DNA of 64,000 bases from Antrihabitans auranticaus (lineage in GTDB: Bacteria > Actinomycetota > Actinomycetes > Mycobacteriales > Mycobacteriaceae): contig NZ_JAEMNW010000006.1 of the NCBI RefSeq assembly GCF_016481275.1, positions 186,001-250,000 on the forward strand, given 5' to 3'. Made by a program: the position numbers and the translations under genes. Below, piece by piece: positions 17,059 to 24,853 of the stretch; the stretch's first letter is position 1, and each line of letters begins with the position of its first letter. Below the pieces are notes generated by a model. It searched no databases, had not been told where the DNA came from, and saw only the letters and a program-made list of their open reading frames with translations.

Positions 17059-18273
17059 GTGCGCGAAGTTGTGCTGCTCTGCTGGCGTGACACCGGGCAC
17101 CCGCAGGGTGGCGGCAGCGAGCGCTACCTCGAGGAGGTCGGCCGGGCGCTGGCAGCGAGTGGCGTCAAGGTCACCCTGCGGACCGCTCGCTACGGCGGCG
17201 CTCCCAAGCGTGAGCACGTCGACGGCATCGATATCAGCCGCGGTGGTGGCAGGTTCAGCGTCTATCCACGTGCGCTGGCGGCGATCGCGCTCGGTCGCCT
17301 CGGGATCGGTCCAATGCGCGGTCTGCGGCCCGACGCCGTCATCGACACGCAGAACGGCATCCCCTTCTTCGCGAGCGCCGTCGCCGGTGCCCCTGTGACC
17401 GTGCTGGTCCACCACTGTCACCGTGAGCAGTGGCCGGTGGCCGGTGCCCTGGTCGGGCGCGTCGGCTGGTGGGTGGAGTCGCGATTGTCGCCGCGGGCGC
17501 ACCGCCGCAATCAGTACCTCACAGTGTCGCTGCCGTCCGCCGAAGAGCTGGCGGCCCTCGGTGTCGAGCGTGAGCGGATTGCCGTCGTCCGCAACGGTGC
17601 GGGAGCACTCCCGGCAGGCGTTGACGCGGGATCGCAGGCGACGCGGACCGCACACCCCTCGCTGGTCGTGCTCTCCCGCCTCGTCCCGCACAAGCAGATC
17701 GAAGACGCTCTCGCGACGGTTGCGCGCTTGCGTCGTTCGATCGACGGGGTGCATCTCGACGTCATCGGCGGTGGCTGGTGGGAGGAACCGCTGCGCGAAC
17801 GCGCGCACGAGCTCGGGATCGAGCGCTCGGTGACGTTCCACGGACACGTGTCGGAGGAACGCAAACACGAACTGCTGTCCCGTGCGTGGGTGCACGTGCT
17901 GCCCTCGCGGAAAGAAGGCTGGGGCCTCGCCGTCATCGAAGCCGCCCAGCACGGTGTGCCGACGGTCGGTTATCGCAGTTCCCGCGGGTTGACGGACTCG
18001 ATCATCGACGGCGTCAGCGGTCTGCTGGTCGGCGACTTCGACGAACTGTCCGCCGCGGTCGAATCGTTGCTCCTCGACGAAGAGAGCCGAATCGTGCTCG
18101 GCGAGAAGGCCCGCATCCGGGCCCGCGAATTTTCTTGGGAGCAAACAGCTTCCGGAGTGTTAGACGTACTCGCCGCCACCGCGCGCGGCGAGCGGGTTTC
18201 AGGTCTGGTCGGCTCGACGCACGCCGGCGACGAGTCCCGAGTACGCCACCGGCTAACACCGCGACCCACATGA
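17059..18273 (+). CDS. GT4 family glycosyltransferase, Rv0225-like
   Basis: 404 residues, GT-B fold. The N-terminal acceptor domain opens with WRDTGHPQGGGSERYLEEVGRAL, the glycine-rich motif common in GT4 enzymes. The C-terminal donor domain shows LVVLSRLVPHKQIEDAL, VTFHGHVSEERKHELLSRAWVHVLPS and the EX7E signature EGWGLAVIEAAQHGVPTVGY. Expected to transfer a sugar from a nucleotide donor on the cytoplasmic face, probably in envelope glycan synthesis given the neighbours. GTG start at 17059. The last 260 bases overlap, antisense, the 3' end of the convergent membrane protein gene; the overlap includes clearly conserved GT sequence up to about 18200. Confidence 0.88.
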   Translation: MREVVLLCWRDTGHPQGGGSERYLEEVGRALAASGVKVTLRTARYGGAPKREHVDGIDISRGGGRFSVYPRALAAIALGRLGIGPMRGLRPDAVIDTQNGIPFFASAVAGAPVTVLVHHCHREQWPVAGALVGRVGWWVESRLSPRAHRRNQYLTVSLPSAEELAALGVERERIAVVRNGAGALPAGVDAGSQATRTAHPSLVVLSRLVPHKQIEDALATVARLRRSIDGVHLDVIGGGWWEEPLRERAHELGIERSVTFHGHVSEERKHELLSRAWVHVLPSRKEGWGLAVIEAAQHGVPTVGYRSSRGLTDSIIDGVSGLLVGDFDELSAAVESLLLDEESRIVLGEKARIRAREFSWEQTASGVLDVLAATARGERVSGLVGSTHAGDESRVRHRLTPRPT

Positions 18274-19873
18274 GGTGCGCAGCGATCAGCAGCGCCCGCG
18301 GTGTGAGCTCGTCGTCGAAGTTGTCCTGCACTTCGTAGAGCGCCAATTCCGAGTCCGAGTAGCGCATGACGAGTCCGTCGAGTGTGCGTTGGGCCGAGCC
18401 GAGCGGTCCGGGTGTCGTCTTCTCGACGAGGACCCAGCGGACACCGTGTTCGGCAAGAGAGTCCGGCGGCGCTCCGGCCAGCAGCAGCGCCTCGACCTCC
18501 GCGGCTCTGGTGCCTTCCCCGGACACGGCCTCGCCGCCCACGACCAGCTGACCGGTCTGCAGGACGTCGCGCGGCAACATCCGCGGCGCAGGATCGAGGA
18601 CCGGCGCAGCGCCGCTGTAGGGGAAGATCCGGAACATGCCCGCAGGCAGCACGGCAACGTCGCCCGGCTCGTGTAGTTCTGCGGCAACGCGGACCCACGA
18701 TGCCGGGTACGCAACCGGACGCAATGCACCGCCGACGCCCCAGATCAGGTCCGGTAAGGCCAACATCAGCGCTAAGCCCAGTGCCGGCGTCACCATCCGG
18801 ACGTCCCACTTCGCGGACAGTGCGTGGCAGGTCGACGCCGCAGCAAGCGCGTAGAACGGGACCGCCAGCGCGACCAATTTCTGTGTGTCACGCAGTAACC
18901 CGGCGCCTGGCAGGTGAACGGCGGCCCATTCACCGGCGTCGATTCCCGGTGCGGTCGCGGCGAGAGCGCCGAAGAGGACGACTCCGAAAGCGAGCACCAG
19001 CAACCTGATCACGATGCTGTCCTTCCGCAACGTCAGCAGGTGCGGAACGCCGAAAGCGACCAACCCGATCAACAGCGCGGTGCCGACCAACGCGAACGGA
19101 CCCGAGCGGCTACCGGGCACTGCCTGCGAGTTCCAGATTCCGCCGAGCCCCGCGAGGGTGTCGAAGGTGCCGAGCCAGGGCTCCGACCGCGCCGCGAACG
19201 CGGCAACACCCGTCGGATCGGCTTCTGCGCCTGCCCCGGAGAAAGCGGTCGCCAGCAGCCACGGTGCCGACGAGACGGCGGCTATCGCAAGCACGCCGAG
19301 GATATTGCGGCGGCCGACGAGCACTACCGCGGTCAGCGTCGCGACGATTGCCCCCGTCGGGGTCAATCCCGCGGCAGCAACGCACACAGCCAATGCGAAC
19401 CAACCGCGGCGGCTGCCCTCGGACCGAATCTCTGCGGCCGCGCGCACGGTCCACGGCAATGCGGCGTAACCCGCGAACAGACTCCAATGACCTTGCAGCA
19501 GCCGTTCGGCGACGTACGGATTCCACAGCGTCACCGTGACCGCAATCAACTGCGGACCGGTCCCGAACTGCGGAAGGAGGGTCTTCACCAGTTCCGCCGC
19601 ACCCCAGCCCGCGAGCCACAGGGAAACGAGCAGCAGCAGTTTCACAACGAGTCCGCCGTCGACGACAGTCGAGACGACCGCGAGCAAGGCATCCTGCGGA
19701 ACGGCCCGCGGGGCAGCGTCGCCCAGACCGAGCGCGGAGTCGGTCAGGTACGACCGCGGTGTGCTGACTGCATCGCGCAGCAGGAGATAGCCGGGCCCGA
19801 GCAGCGGGCCGAGGATCGCGAGCGTGAGCACCATGCTGTAGAGCGCAGGCAGGATTCGCACGCGCCAGGACAT
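18014..19873 (-). CDS. Polytopic membrane protein, Rv0226c-like
   Basis: 619 residues from ATG 19873 (MSWRVRILPALYSM), chosen because the upstream part of the frame is Arg-rich and lacks membrane segments. About 10-12 hydrophobic helices lead into an extracytoplasmic segment near residues 420-520, then one last helix (LLIAAHLMWVAVLAGGVLG) and a very basic tail. The overall plan resembles GT-C glycosyltransferases, but I see no clear catalytic motif. The last ~86 codons, all after the final helix, run antisense into the GT4 gene and are compositionally odd (Arg-rich), probably read-through of a frame lacking a stop. Rv0226c of M. tuberculosis is 576 residues. Confidence 0.8.
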   Translation of the reverse strand: MSWRVRILPALYSMVLTLAILGPLLGPGYLLLRDAVSTPRSYLTDSALGLGDAAPRAVPQDALLAVVSTVVDGGLVVKLLLLVSLWLAGWGAAELVKTLLPQFGTGPQLIAVTVTLWNPYVAERLLQGHWSLFAGYAALPWTVRAAAEIRSEGSRRGWFALAVCVAAAGLTPTGAIVATLTAVVLVGRRNILGVLAIAAVSSAPWLLATAFSGAGAEADPTGVAAFAARSEPWLGTFDTLAGLGGIWNSQAVPGSRSGPFALVGTALLIGLVAFGVPHLLTLRKDSIVIRLLVLAFGVVLFGALAATAPGIDAGEWAAVHLPGAGLLRDTQKLVALAVPFYALAAASTCHALSAKWDVRMVTPALGLALMLALPDLIWGVGGALRPVAYPASWVRVAAELHEPGDVAVLPAGMFRIFPYSGAAPVLDPAPRMLPRDVLQTGQLVVGGEAVSGEGTRAAEVEALLLAGAPPDSLAEHGVRWVLVEKTTPGPLGSAQRTLDGLVMRYSDSELALYEVQDNFDDELTPRALLIAAHLMWVAVLAGGVLGTRRRRASSRPDLKPARRARWRRVRLTLRKLFAPKKIRGPGCGPSRRARFGSLRRGATIRPRRTVRRSRRPADR

Positions 19874-19920
19874 GGCCGCACGATACGTGCCCGACCGGAC
19901 GGTCCTGACATCATGGGTTG

Positions 19921-21120
19921 GTGACCTCACGTCCCAAGACCGACCGAACCGGGTCGGTCGTCGCGGGAATGACGCTTGTGACCGCAGGATCGATGGTCGC
20001 CAACATCGCCGGTTACGTCCTGCATGTGCCGGCGAGCCGGTGGCTCGGTCCCGCTGGTTACAGCGAGTTCGCTGCACTGCTGACCGCGCAACTGGTATTG
20101 GCCGTGCCTGCACTGGCCTTGCAGACCGTGGTCGCGCGCGAACTGGTCCGCGGCGCGTCGCCCGGCGAACTGCGTGCGCTGCAACAGCGCTGCGCCGCGC
20201 TGGTCGCCGCGCTGGCGTTGGTCGCAGTGGTGCCGTTGGCAGCGATCCTCGATATCGGTGTGCTGCCGACGGTCGCGGCCCTGATCGTCGCGCCGGTCCT
20301 CGTGTTGCTTTCCGGCGAGCAAGGTCTGCTGCAGGGCGCCGGCCGGTTCCGGGAACTCGCGATCGTGCTGGGTGCGGCAGGTGTCTTTCGCGTTGCGCCC
20401 GCTGTCGTCGTACTCGCTGTCGGCGGTGGCACGGCGGCTGCTCTCGTTGCCAGCGCGTGCGGTATCGCCGTGACGACTGCGGGAGCGCGCGCGGTCGCGG
20501 GTAGGTCCGAGCGCGCAGGGCGGCCGAGTGCCGGCGTAGCGGCGGTGCTGAAGGCGTCGCAGGTGCAGCTCGCAGTCATTGCACTCTCGTCGCTCGACCT
20601 CCTCATTGCCCGAATCGTGTTGAGCGAAGACAACGCCGGCCTGTATGCGCTCGGTGCGGTCGCGACGAAGGCCGCTTTCTGGCTACCGCAGGCCGTCGGT
20701 GTCGTGCTCTATCCGCGCATGGCACACCCGGAGCACTCGGCGCGCGCGCTGCGTACGGCGCTCGCGGTCTTGGCCGTTCTGGGTGCGGTGACGGTGCTCG
20801 GCGTGCTCGTCGCCTCCCCGCTCGCCCCGCTCGTCGTCGGCGACAAATATTCGCCGGTGCAGGGTTTGCTGTGGGCGTTCGCGCTGCACGGTGCATGCCT
20901 GGCAATCGTCCAGTGTGCGTTGCTGTCTGCCATCGCGGGCGATCGCACACGGGTCGCGCTGATCGCCTGGGCCGGCCTCGTCATCGAGGTGTCGCTGATG
21001 TTCGCGCTCGGGCATTCGGTCGCGCAGCTGATCGGGATCGCCGTTGCGTGCGCATCGGCGACGGCAATCGTGGCGTGCGCTGTTGCCCTGGAGAATTCCA
21101 GATCTATCGTCGTCTCATGA
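19921..21120 (+). CDS. MATE/MVF-fold polysaccharide flippase-like protein
   Basis: 399-400 residues with about 12 hydrophobic helices and few charged loops. The opening GSMVANIAGYVLHVPASRWLGPAGYSEFAALL and the middle ALSSLDLLIARIVLSEDNAGLYALGAVATKAAFWLP are typical of oligosaccharide (Wzx-like) flippases. It would move a lipid-linked glycan across the cytoplasmic membrane; the substrate is unknown. Start GTG 19921 or TTG 19918, 47 bases from the divergent membrane protein start. The stop overlaps the next gene's ATG (ATGA). The envelope-glycan neighbourhood supports this call. Confidence 0.83.
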   Translation: MTSRPKTDRTGSVVAGMTLVTAGSMVANIAGYVLHVPASRWLGPAGYSEFAALLTAQLVLAVPALALQTVVARELVRGASPGELRALQQRCAALVAALALVAVVPLAAILDIGVLPTVAALIVAPVLVLLSGEQGLLQGAGRFRELAIVLGAAGVFRVAPAVVVLAVGGGTAAALVASACGIAVTTAGARAVAGRSERAGRPSAGVAAVLKASQVQLAVIALSSLDLLIARIVLSEDNAGLYALGAVATKAAFWLPQAVGVVLYPRMAHPEHSARALRTALAVLAVLGAVTVLGVLVASPLAPLVVGDKYSPVQGLLWAFALHGACLAIVQCALLSAIAGDRTRVALIAWAGLVIEVSLMFALGHSVAQLIGIAVACASATAIVACAVALENSRSIVVS

Positions 21121-21470
21121 TTACCGCCGTCCACACCCTGATCTACGCCGACGACGCAGACGCTGCTCGCGAGTTCTTTCGGGACGTCCTGCAATGGCCG
21201 AACGTCGATGCCGGGGGTGGGTGGCTCATTTTCCGGACGGGTCCGAGCGAGCTGGCACTGCATCCCGCCGCTGGACCAGGCACCCAGCACCACGAGATCG
21301 CGCTGATGTGCGACGACCTCGCGGCCACCATGAGTGATCTCGAGTCACGGGGTGCGGAGTTCACCGGCGAGGTCGACGAGGAACGGTGGGGTTCGATCGC
21401 ATACCTGAAGGTGCCTGGTGCCGGCCAGATCTTGATCTACCAGCCCAAGCATCCTGTCGCTTACGAGTAG
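21117..21470 (+). CDS. VOC-family (glyoxalase/bleomycin resistance-fold) protein
   Basis: 117 residues. The paired beta-alpha-beta-beta-beta modules of the VOC superfamily are visible: VHTLIYADDADAAREFFRDVLQWPNV, then HHEIALMCDDLAATMSDLESRGAEF and GSIAYLKVPGAGQILIYQP. Possible metal ligands are His in HHEIAL and Glu/Tyr near the C terminus, but the substrate cannot be predicted. ATG 21117 overlaps the flippase stop, so the two are translationally coupled. It ends four bases before the convergent DUF3068 gene stop. Confidence 0.87.
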   Translation: MITAVHTLIYADDADAAREFFRDVLQWPNVDAGGGWLIFRTGPSELALHPAAGPGTQHHEIALMCDDLAATMSDLESRGAEFTGEVDEERWGSIAYLKVPGAGQILIYQPKHPVAYE

Positions 21471-21473
21471 CGA

Positions 21474-22655
21474 CTACTTCTCCAGGTTCGGCCTGCGGAT
21501 CACGTCGGTCTGGCCGTCGAGATTCTGACGGGGGATCTCTTCGGTGCGGTCGGTGGAGTAGTCAGGAGCTGCGCCGCCTGCGGGTTGGTATCCCGACGGT
21601 CCGCCGTTCGCACGCCGACGACCGACCGTGTTTGAGCCGCCGCGCAGACCGAGCACCAATCCGGCGATCAACAGCAGGATGCCGACGATACCGAGCACGA
21701 TCGGGATGGTGCGGCCGATCAGCGACAGCTGGTCTGTTCCGTCCTTGGCCCGCTCGATCTGGCTCTCGATCGTCTCCTCGTTGTAGGTCAGAGCGGCCTT
21801 CAGGAGCGACTTCTCGGGTTCGCGGTTTGCGTCGCGCGCGAAGTACTGATGCGGCTCTTCCGAACCCTTGATGACGGTGCCGGTCTCGGGTTCCACCCAG
21901 ATCGTCCGAATGTTCGTGTAGTACCGGTCCATCGTGATCGGCGCGTCGGGTGCTTGACCCGGATTCGGTTCGACGCCCCAATTCTCTGCCGACTTCGTGA
22001 CGGAGTTGACCGGCGACTGGACGTGATCGGCCATCTTGGTCGGCGCGATCGTCTGCTGGAACTTGTAGACCTTGGTGCCGTTGATCTCGGTCTCTTCGAT
22101 GTAGTCGATCGGGTTCGTCTCGCGAGTATTCAGATCGAAGTAGTCGTAGGACTTCTTCTCCGTGTCGAACGGGAAGCGCCACAGCAGACCCTTGTGTTCG
22201 ACGGGAACGAACGGTCCCTCGAAATCGGTCTGGATCGAGCCGATCGGCTCGGCGAGCGCCTCACCTGTCTTGCGATCGAGGGTCACCAGATCGACGCTCG
22301 CGGTGAGCAGGCCCGTGTTGCCTGTGACATCCGTGCGCCGCAGGGTGGAGCCGGCCTGCACGGTGAACTCGTCCGCGTTCGACGGCTCTTCGACGGTCAG
22401 GAAGCGCTGGGAGATGATCGGGACCTGCTCGTCGACCTTCAGCTTGGCCGCGGTATTCAGCAGCGACTTCGCATCGGCGACGGTGCCCGTTTTGCCCTGA
22501 GTCTCCGCAATTGTCGTTATCCGCAGGTCGAGCGGGGTTTTCTTCAGCTGGCCGAGCGCATAGGTCGGCAGCAGCACAGCTGCGACGAGGAGAAGCGCAC
22601 CGAAGAACAGCAGCAGAAATGCCCATGGCCTGCGGGTATCCGAACCTTCTGCCAT
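21474..22655 (-). CDS. DUF3068 (PorA-family) membrane protein, Rv0227c-like
   Basis: 393 residues from ATG 22655, supported by AAGGAGCT just upstream. One N-terminal helix (AFLLLFFGALLLVAAVLLPTYALGQL), a large extracytoplasmic region of about 310 residues, a second helix (IPIVLGIVGILLLIAGLVLGLRG), and a cytoplasmic Gly/Pro-rich tail. This is the DUF3068 layout. The corynebacterial and mycobacterial homologues have been linked to lipomannan maturation and lipoarabinomannan synthesis (from memory). The Rv0225-Rv0228 gene order is conserved here with a flippase and a VOC gene inserted. Confidence 0.87.
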   Translation of the reverse strand: MAEGSDTRRPWAFLLLFFGALLLVAAVLLPTYALGQLKKTPLDLRITTIAETQGKTGTVADAKSLLNTAAKLKVDEQVPIISQRFLTVEEPSNADEFTVQAGSTLRRTDVTGNTGLLTASVDLVTLDRKTGEALAEPIGSIQTDFEGPFVPVEHKGLLWRFPFDTEKKSYDYFDLNTRETNPIDYIEETEINGTKVYKFQQTIAPTKMADHVQSPVNSVTKSAENWGVEPNPGQAPDAPITMDRYYTNIRTIWVEPETGTVIKGSEEPHQYFARDANREPEKSLLKAALTYNEETIESQIERAKDGTDQLSLIGRTIPIVLGIVGILLLIAGLVLGLRGGSNTVGRRRANGGPSGYQPAGGAAPDYSTDRTEEIPRQNLDGQTDVIRRPNLEK

Positions 22656-22750
22656 CCTGAAGCTCCTTAGGACTCGCGTGCAACGCCGGTATGCGCGGTC
22701 GGACGAAAACGTGTCAGCCGACAGTAACAGCCCTGACGTGGGCCATTGCG

Positions 22751-22772
22751 GCGGCGCGGTCGACCGCGCCGC
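22751..22772. terminator. 22-bp perfect palindrome after the thioesterase gene
   Basis: The sequence reads identically on both strands around a central GGTCGACC; each arm is 11 bases and GC-rich. As RNA it would form a 9-bp stem with a TCGA loop. It lies 32 bases past the stop of the minus-strand thioesterase gene and 96 bases before the DUF3068 start. No T run follows, so terminator or dyad operator cannot be separated. Confidence 0.45.
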
Positions 22773-22803
22773 GAATTGTAGGGTATTCGGCTGGCAGAGC
22801 GCC

Positions 22804-23574
22804 CTATTCGGTGCCCTCGCGCGGCGGATCGGGCAGCACCACCACACCCGCGTGCGACCGGACGTCACCGTCCACCGCGAACCAGATGTGCACCGTGTCG
22901 CCGCTGCGCACTGTGTGAATCTGCACGTTTTCGCCGTAGGTGATCGGCTTCGCGTACTCGATCACCAGCCGGTGTGGTTTCGCGAAGAGGTCGGCGAAAC
23001 GGTCGGCAACCTCATGGATCCCGTGCCAGTACGAGGCGTTGGTGACGTGCTGGAAATGGTCGACATCGGTTCGGCGCAGCGGAAACTCGAGGATGGCGGC
23101 GTCCGGATCGAGCGGCTCGCTGAACCACGAGCGCCACCGGAGTCGCTGATCGGTCGCCGTCGTGGCCATCGTCGCGAAGAAGTCGTCGGACATCCGCGAC
23201 GGTCCCATCGTCGCCTTGTTCATGTGGATCCAGAAACCCTCGGTCTCGATCAGTCCGCCCTTGGCGCCGTCGATCCGGACCCGCATGTTGCACCAGCGCG
23301 GTGACAGCCCGGAGCACCAGCGACGCAAGCGGACCTGCTCGGGCCATTCGATCGGCCGGATCACATCGACGACCGTCCGGCGAACGATCCAGTGCGGGTG
23401 CTCGTCGTGCATCTCGGTGTGGTCGAGGTGCTCGACGCCGGCTTCCTGCAGGTAGCGCGCAGTGGAGTCGAGCCGCAGGTGGTAGTTGTCGTCCATATCC
23501 GCGGTGCCCATGCGCCACGATGTTTCGAAGATGTGGCCGGTCTCGGGGACTGGGGCGAGAGGCTCGGTGTGCAT
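22804..23574 (-). CDS. Acyl-ACP thioesterase-like double hotdog protein
   Basis: 256 residues from ATG 23574. The N-terminal half resembles plant and bacterial acyl-ACP thioesterases (PF01643): ETSWRMGTADMDDNYHLRLDSTARYLQEAGVEHL, WIVRRTVVDVIRPIEWPEQVRLRRWCSGLSPRWCNMRVRI. The second hotdog holds FPLRRTDVDHFQHVTNASYWHGIHEV, where Asn and His of the VTNASYWH region match the catalytic area. It would release fatty acids from acyl carrier protein or hydrolyse a related thioester. The gene is divergent from the acyltransferase gene with 67 bases between starts. Confidence 0.85.
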   Translation of the reverse strand: MHTEPLAPVPETGHIFETSWRMGTADMDDNYHLRLDSTARYLQEAGVEHLDHTEMHDEHPHWIVRRTVVDVIRPIEWPEQVRLRRWCSGLSPRWCNMRVRIDGAKGGLIETEGFWIHMNKATMGPSRMSDDFFATMATTATDQRLRWRSWFSEPLDPDAAILEFPLRRTDVDHFQHVTNASYWHGIHEVADRFADLFAKPHRLVIEYAKPITYGENVQIHTVRSGDTVHIWFAVDGDVRSHAGVVVLPDPPREGTE

Positions 23575-23641
23575 GCCGACATTATTGTTACCCCGGGTAG
23601 CGCGCAGGCAACCGGTTCGCGTCAGGGCACACTTGTGGGCG

Positions 23642-24853
23642 ATGACCGCCACGATCGCGCCGCCCCGACCCGGGTCGCATGTGCTGGGTTTCGTACCCGC
23701 TCTCGAAGGCATGCGCGGTCTTGCCGCGCTCGGCGTTCTGCTGACGCACGTCGCGTTTCAGACCGGTGCGACGGGCACGCCGGTCTTCGGCCGGATCTGG
23801 GGCCGCTTCGACATGGCCGTCGCTGTCTTCTTCGGGCTGTCGGGATTTCTGCTGTGGCGTTCGCATGCTGCCGCAGCGCGCGGACTCGCACCGGCGCCGT
23901 CGACGATCCGGTACCTGATCAATCGTGCGGCTCGGATCCTGCCCGCCTACTGGGTTGTCGTCTGCGCCGTACTGCTGCTCCTGCCACAGGCCGGCGGTGG
24001 CCTGCGTGTCTGGCTCGCGAACCTCGGCCTGGTGCAGGTGTTCGTACCGCTGACGCTGACCGACGGAATGACCCAGATGTGGAGCCTGTCCGTCGAAGTC
24101 GCCTTCTACCTGGTACTTCCGGCGTTTGCATTCGCCCTGGTGTGGTTGCGGGGAGCGCGTGCCGGCTGGCGTATACCGGTACTGCTCGGGCTCACTGCGC
24201 TCAGCTTTGGCTGGTCGTTCGTCGACATCGCGACCCCGGACGGCGTGCACGCGGACAACTGGCTGCCGGGCTACTTCCCGTGGTTCGCGGCGGGGATGTT
24301 GCTCGGCGAGCTGGCTGCGGCGTGTGGGCCGGAGTCGGTCGTTGTCCGCTGGTGCAGCAACCGTGGGTTGATGGCGGCAATCGCGGCCATTGCGTTTTTC
24401 CTGTCGACGACGAATCTCGCCGGACCCGAGGGGCTGACTCGCGCCGAGCCTTGGCAGCACGCCCTCAAGATGGGGTTGGGCGGAATTTTGGGCTTCGCAT
24501 TGCTCGCACCACTGGTGCTCGGGAGCGGTAAGCATCGATTCCTCGAGAGCCCGCCGATGCTGGCCGTCGGGCGATGGTCGTACGGAATCTTCATCTGGCA
24601 TGTTGCAGTGCTGTCGATCGTGTTTCCGGTGTTCGGTGTGGTCCCGTTCTCGGGTCGTTTCGTCTATGTGCTGATCGTGACGGTCGCGCTGTCGATCCCT
24701 ATCGCGTCCGCGAGTTATGCACTCGTGGAAGAACCGGTTCGGCGCGCGGTCAGACATTGGGAGAGCGCCCGTGCGGTCGGCGGACCGAACACGGGTGCCA
24801 GCGAAGCGGTCAGTCCGCTCGACGGGGCAGCGCGGACAGCCCGAGCGCAATGA
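23642..24853 (+). CDS. Acyltransferase 3 family membrane protein, Rv0228-like
   Basis: 403 residues from ATG 23642. About ten membrane helices with the acyltransferase-3 signatures: FVPALEGMRGLAALGVLLTHVAF (Arg and catalytic His), FFGLSGFLLWRSH and the Arg-rich loop INRAARILPAYW, later MTQMWSLSVEVAFYLVLPAF. These enzymes transfer acyl groups to extracytoplasmic sugars or lipids. M. tuberculosis Rv0228 is 407 residues and occupies the same place after Rv0227c. The acceptor is unknown. The 3' end overlaps the convergent aftD gene by 44 bases. Confidence 0.88.
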   Translation: MTATIAPPRPGSHVLGFVPALEGMRGLAALGVLLTHVAFQTGATGTPVFGRIWGRFDMAVAVFFGLSGFLLWRSHAAAARGLAPAPSTIRYLINRAARILPAYWVVVCAVLLLLPQAGGGLRVWLANLGLVQVFVPLTLTDGMTQMWSLSVEVAFYLVLPAFAFALVWLRGARAGWRIPVLLGLTALSFGWSFVDIATPDGVHADNWLPGYFPWFAAGMLLGELAAACGPESVVVRWCSNRGLMAAIAAIAFFLSTTNLAGPEGLTRAEPWQHALKMGLGGILGFALLAPLVLGSGKHRFLESPPMLAVGRWSYGIFIWHVAVLSIVFPVFGVVPFSGRFVYVLIVTVALSIPIASASYALVEEPVRRAVRHWESARAVGGPNTGASEAVSPLDGAARTARAQ

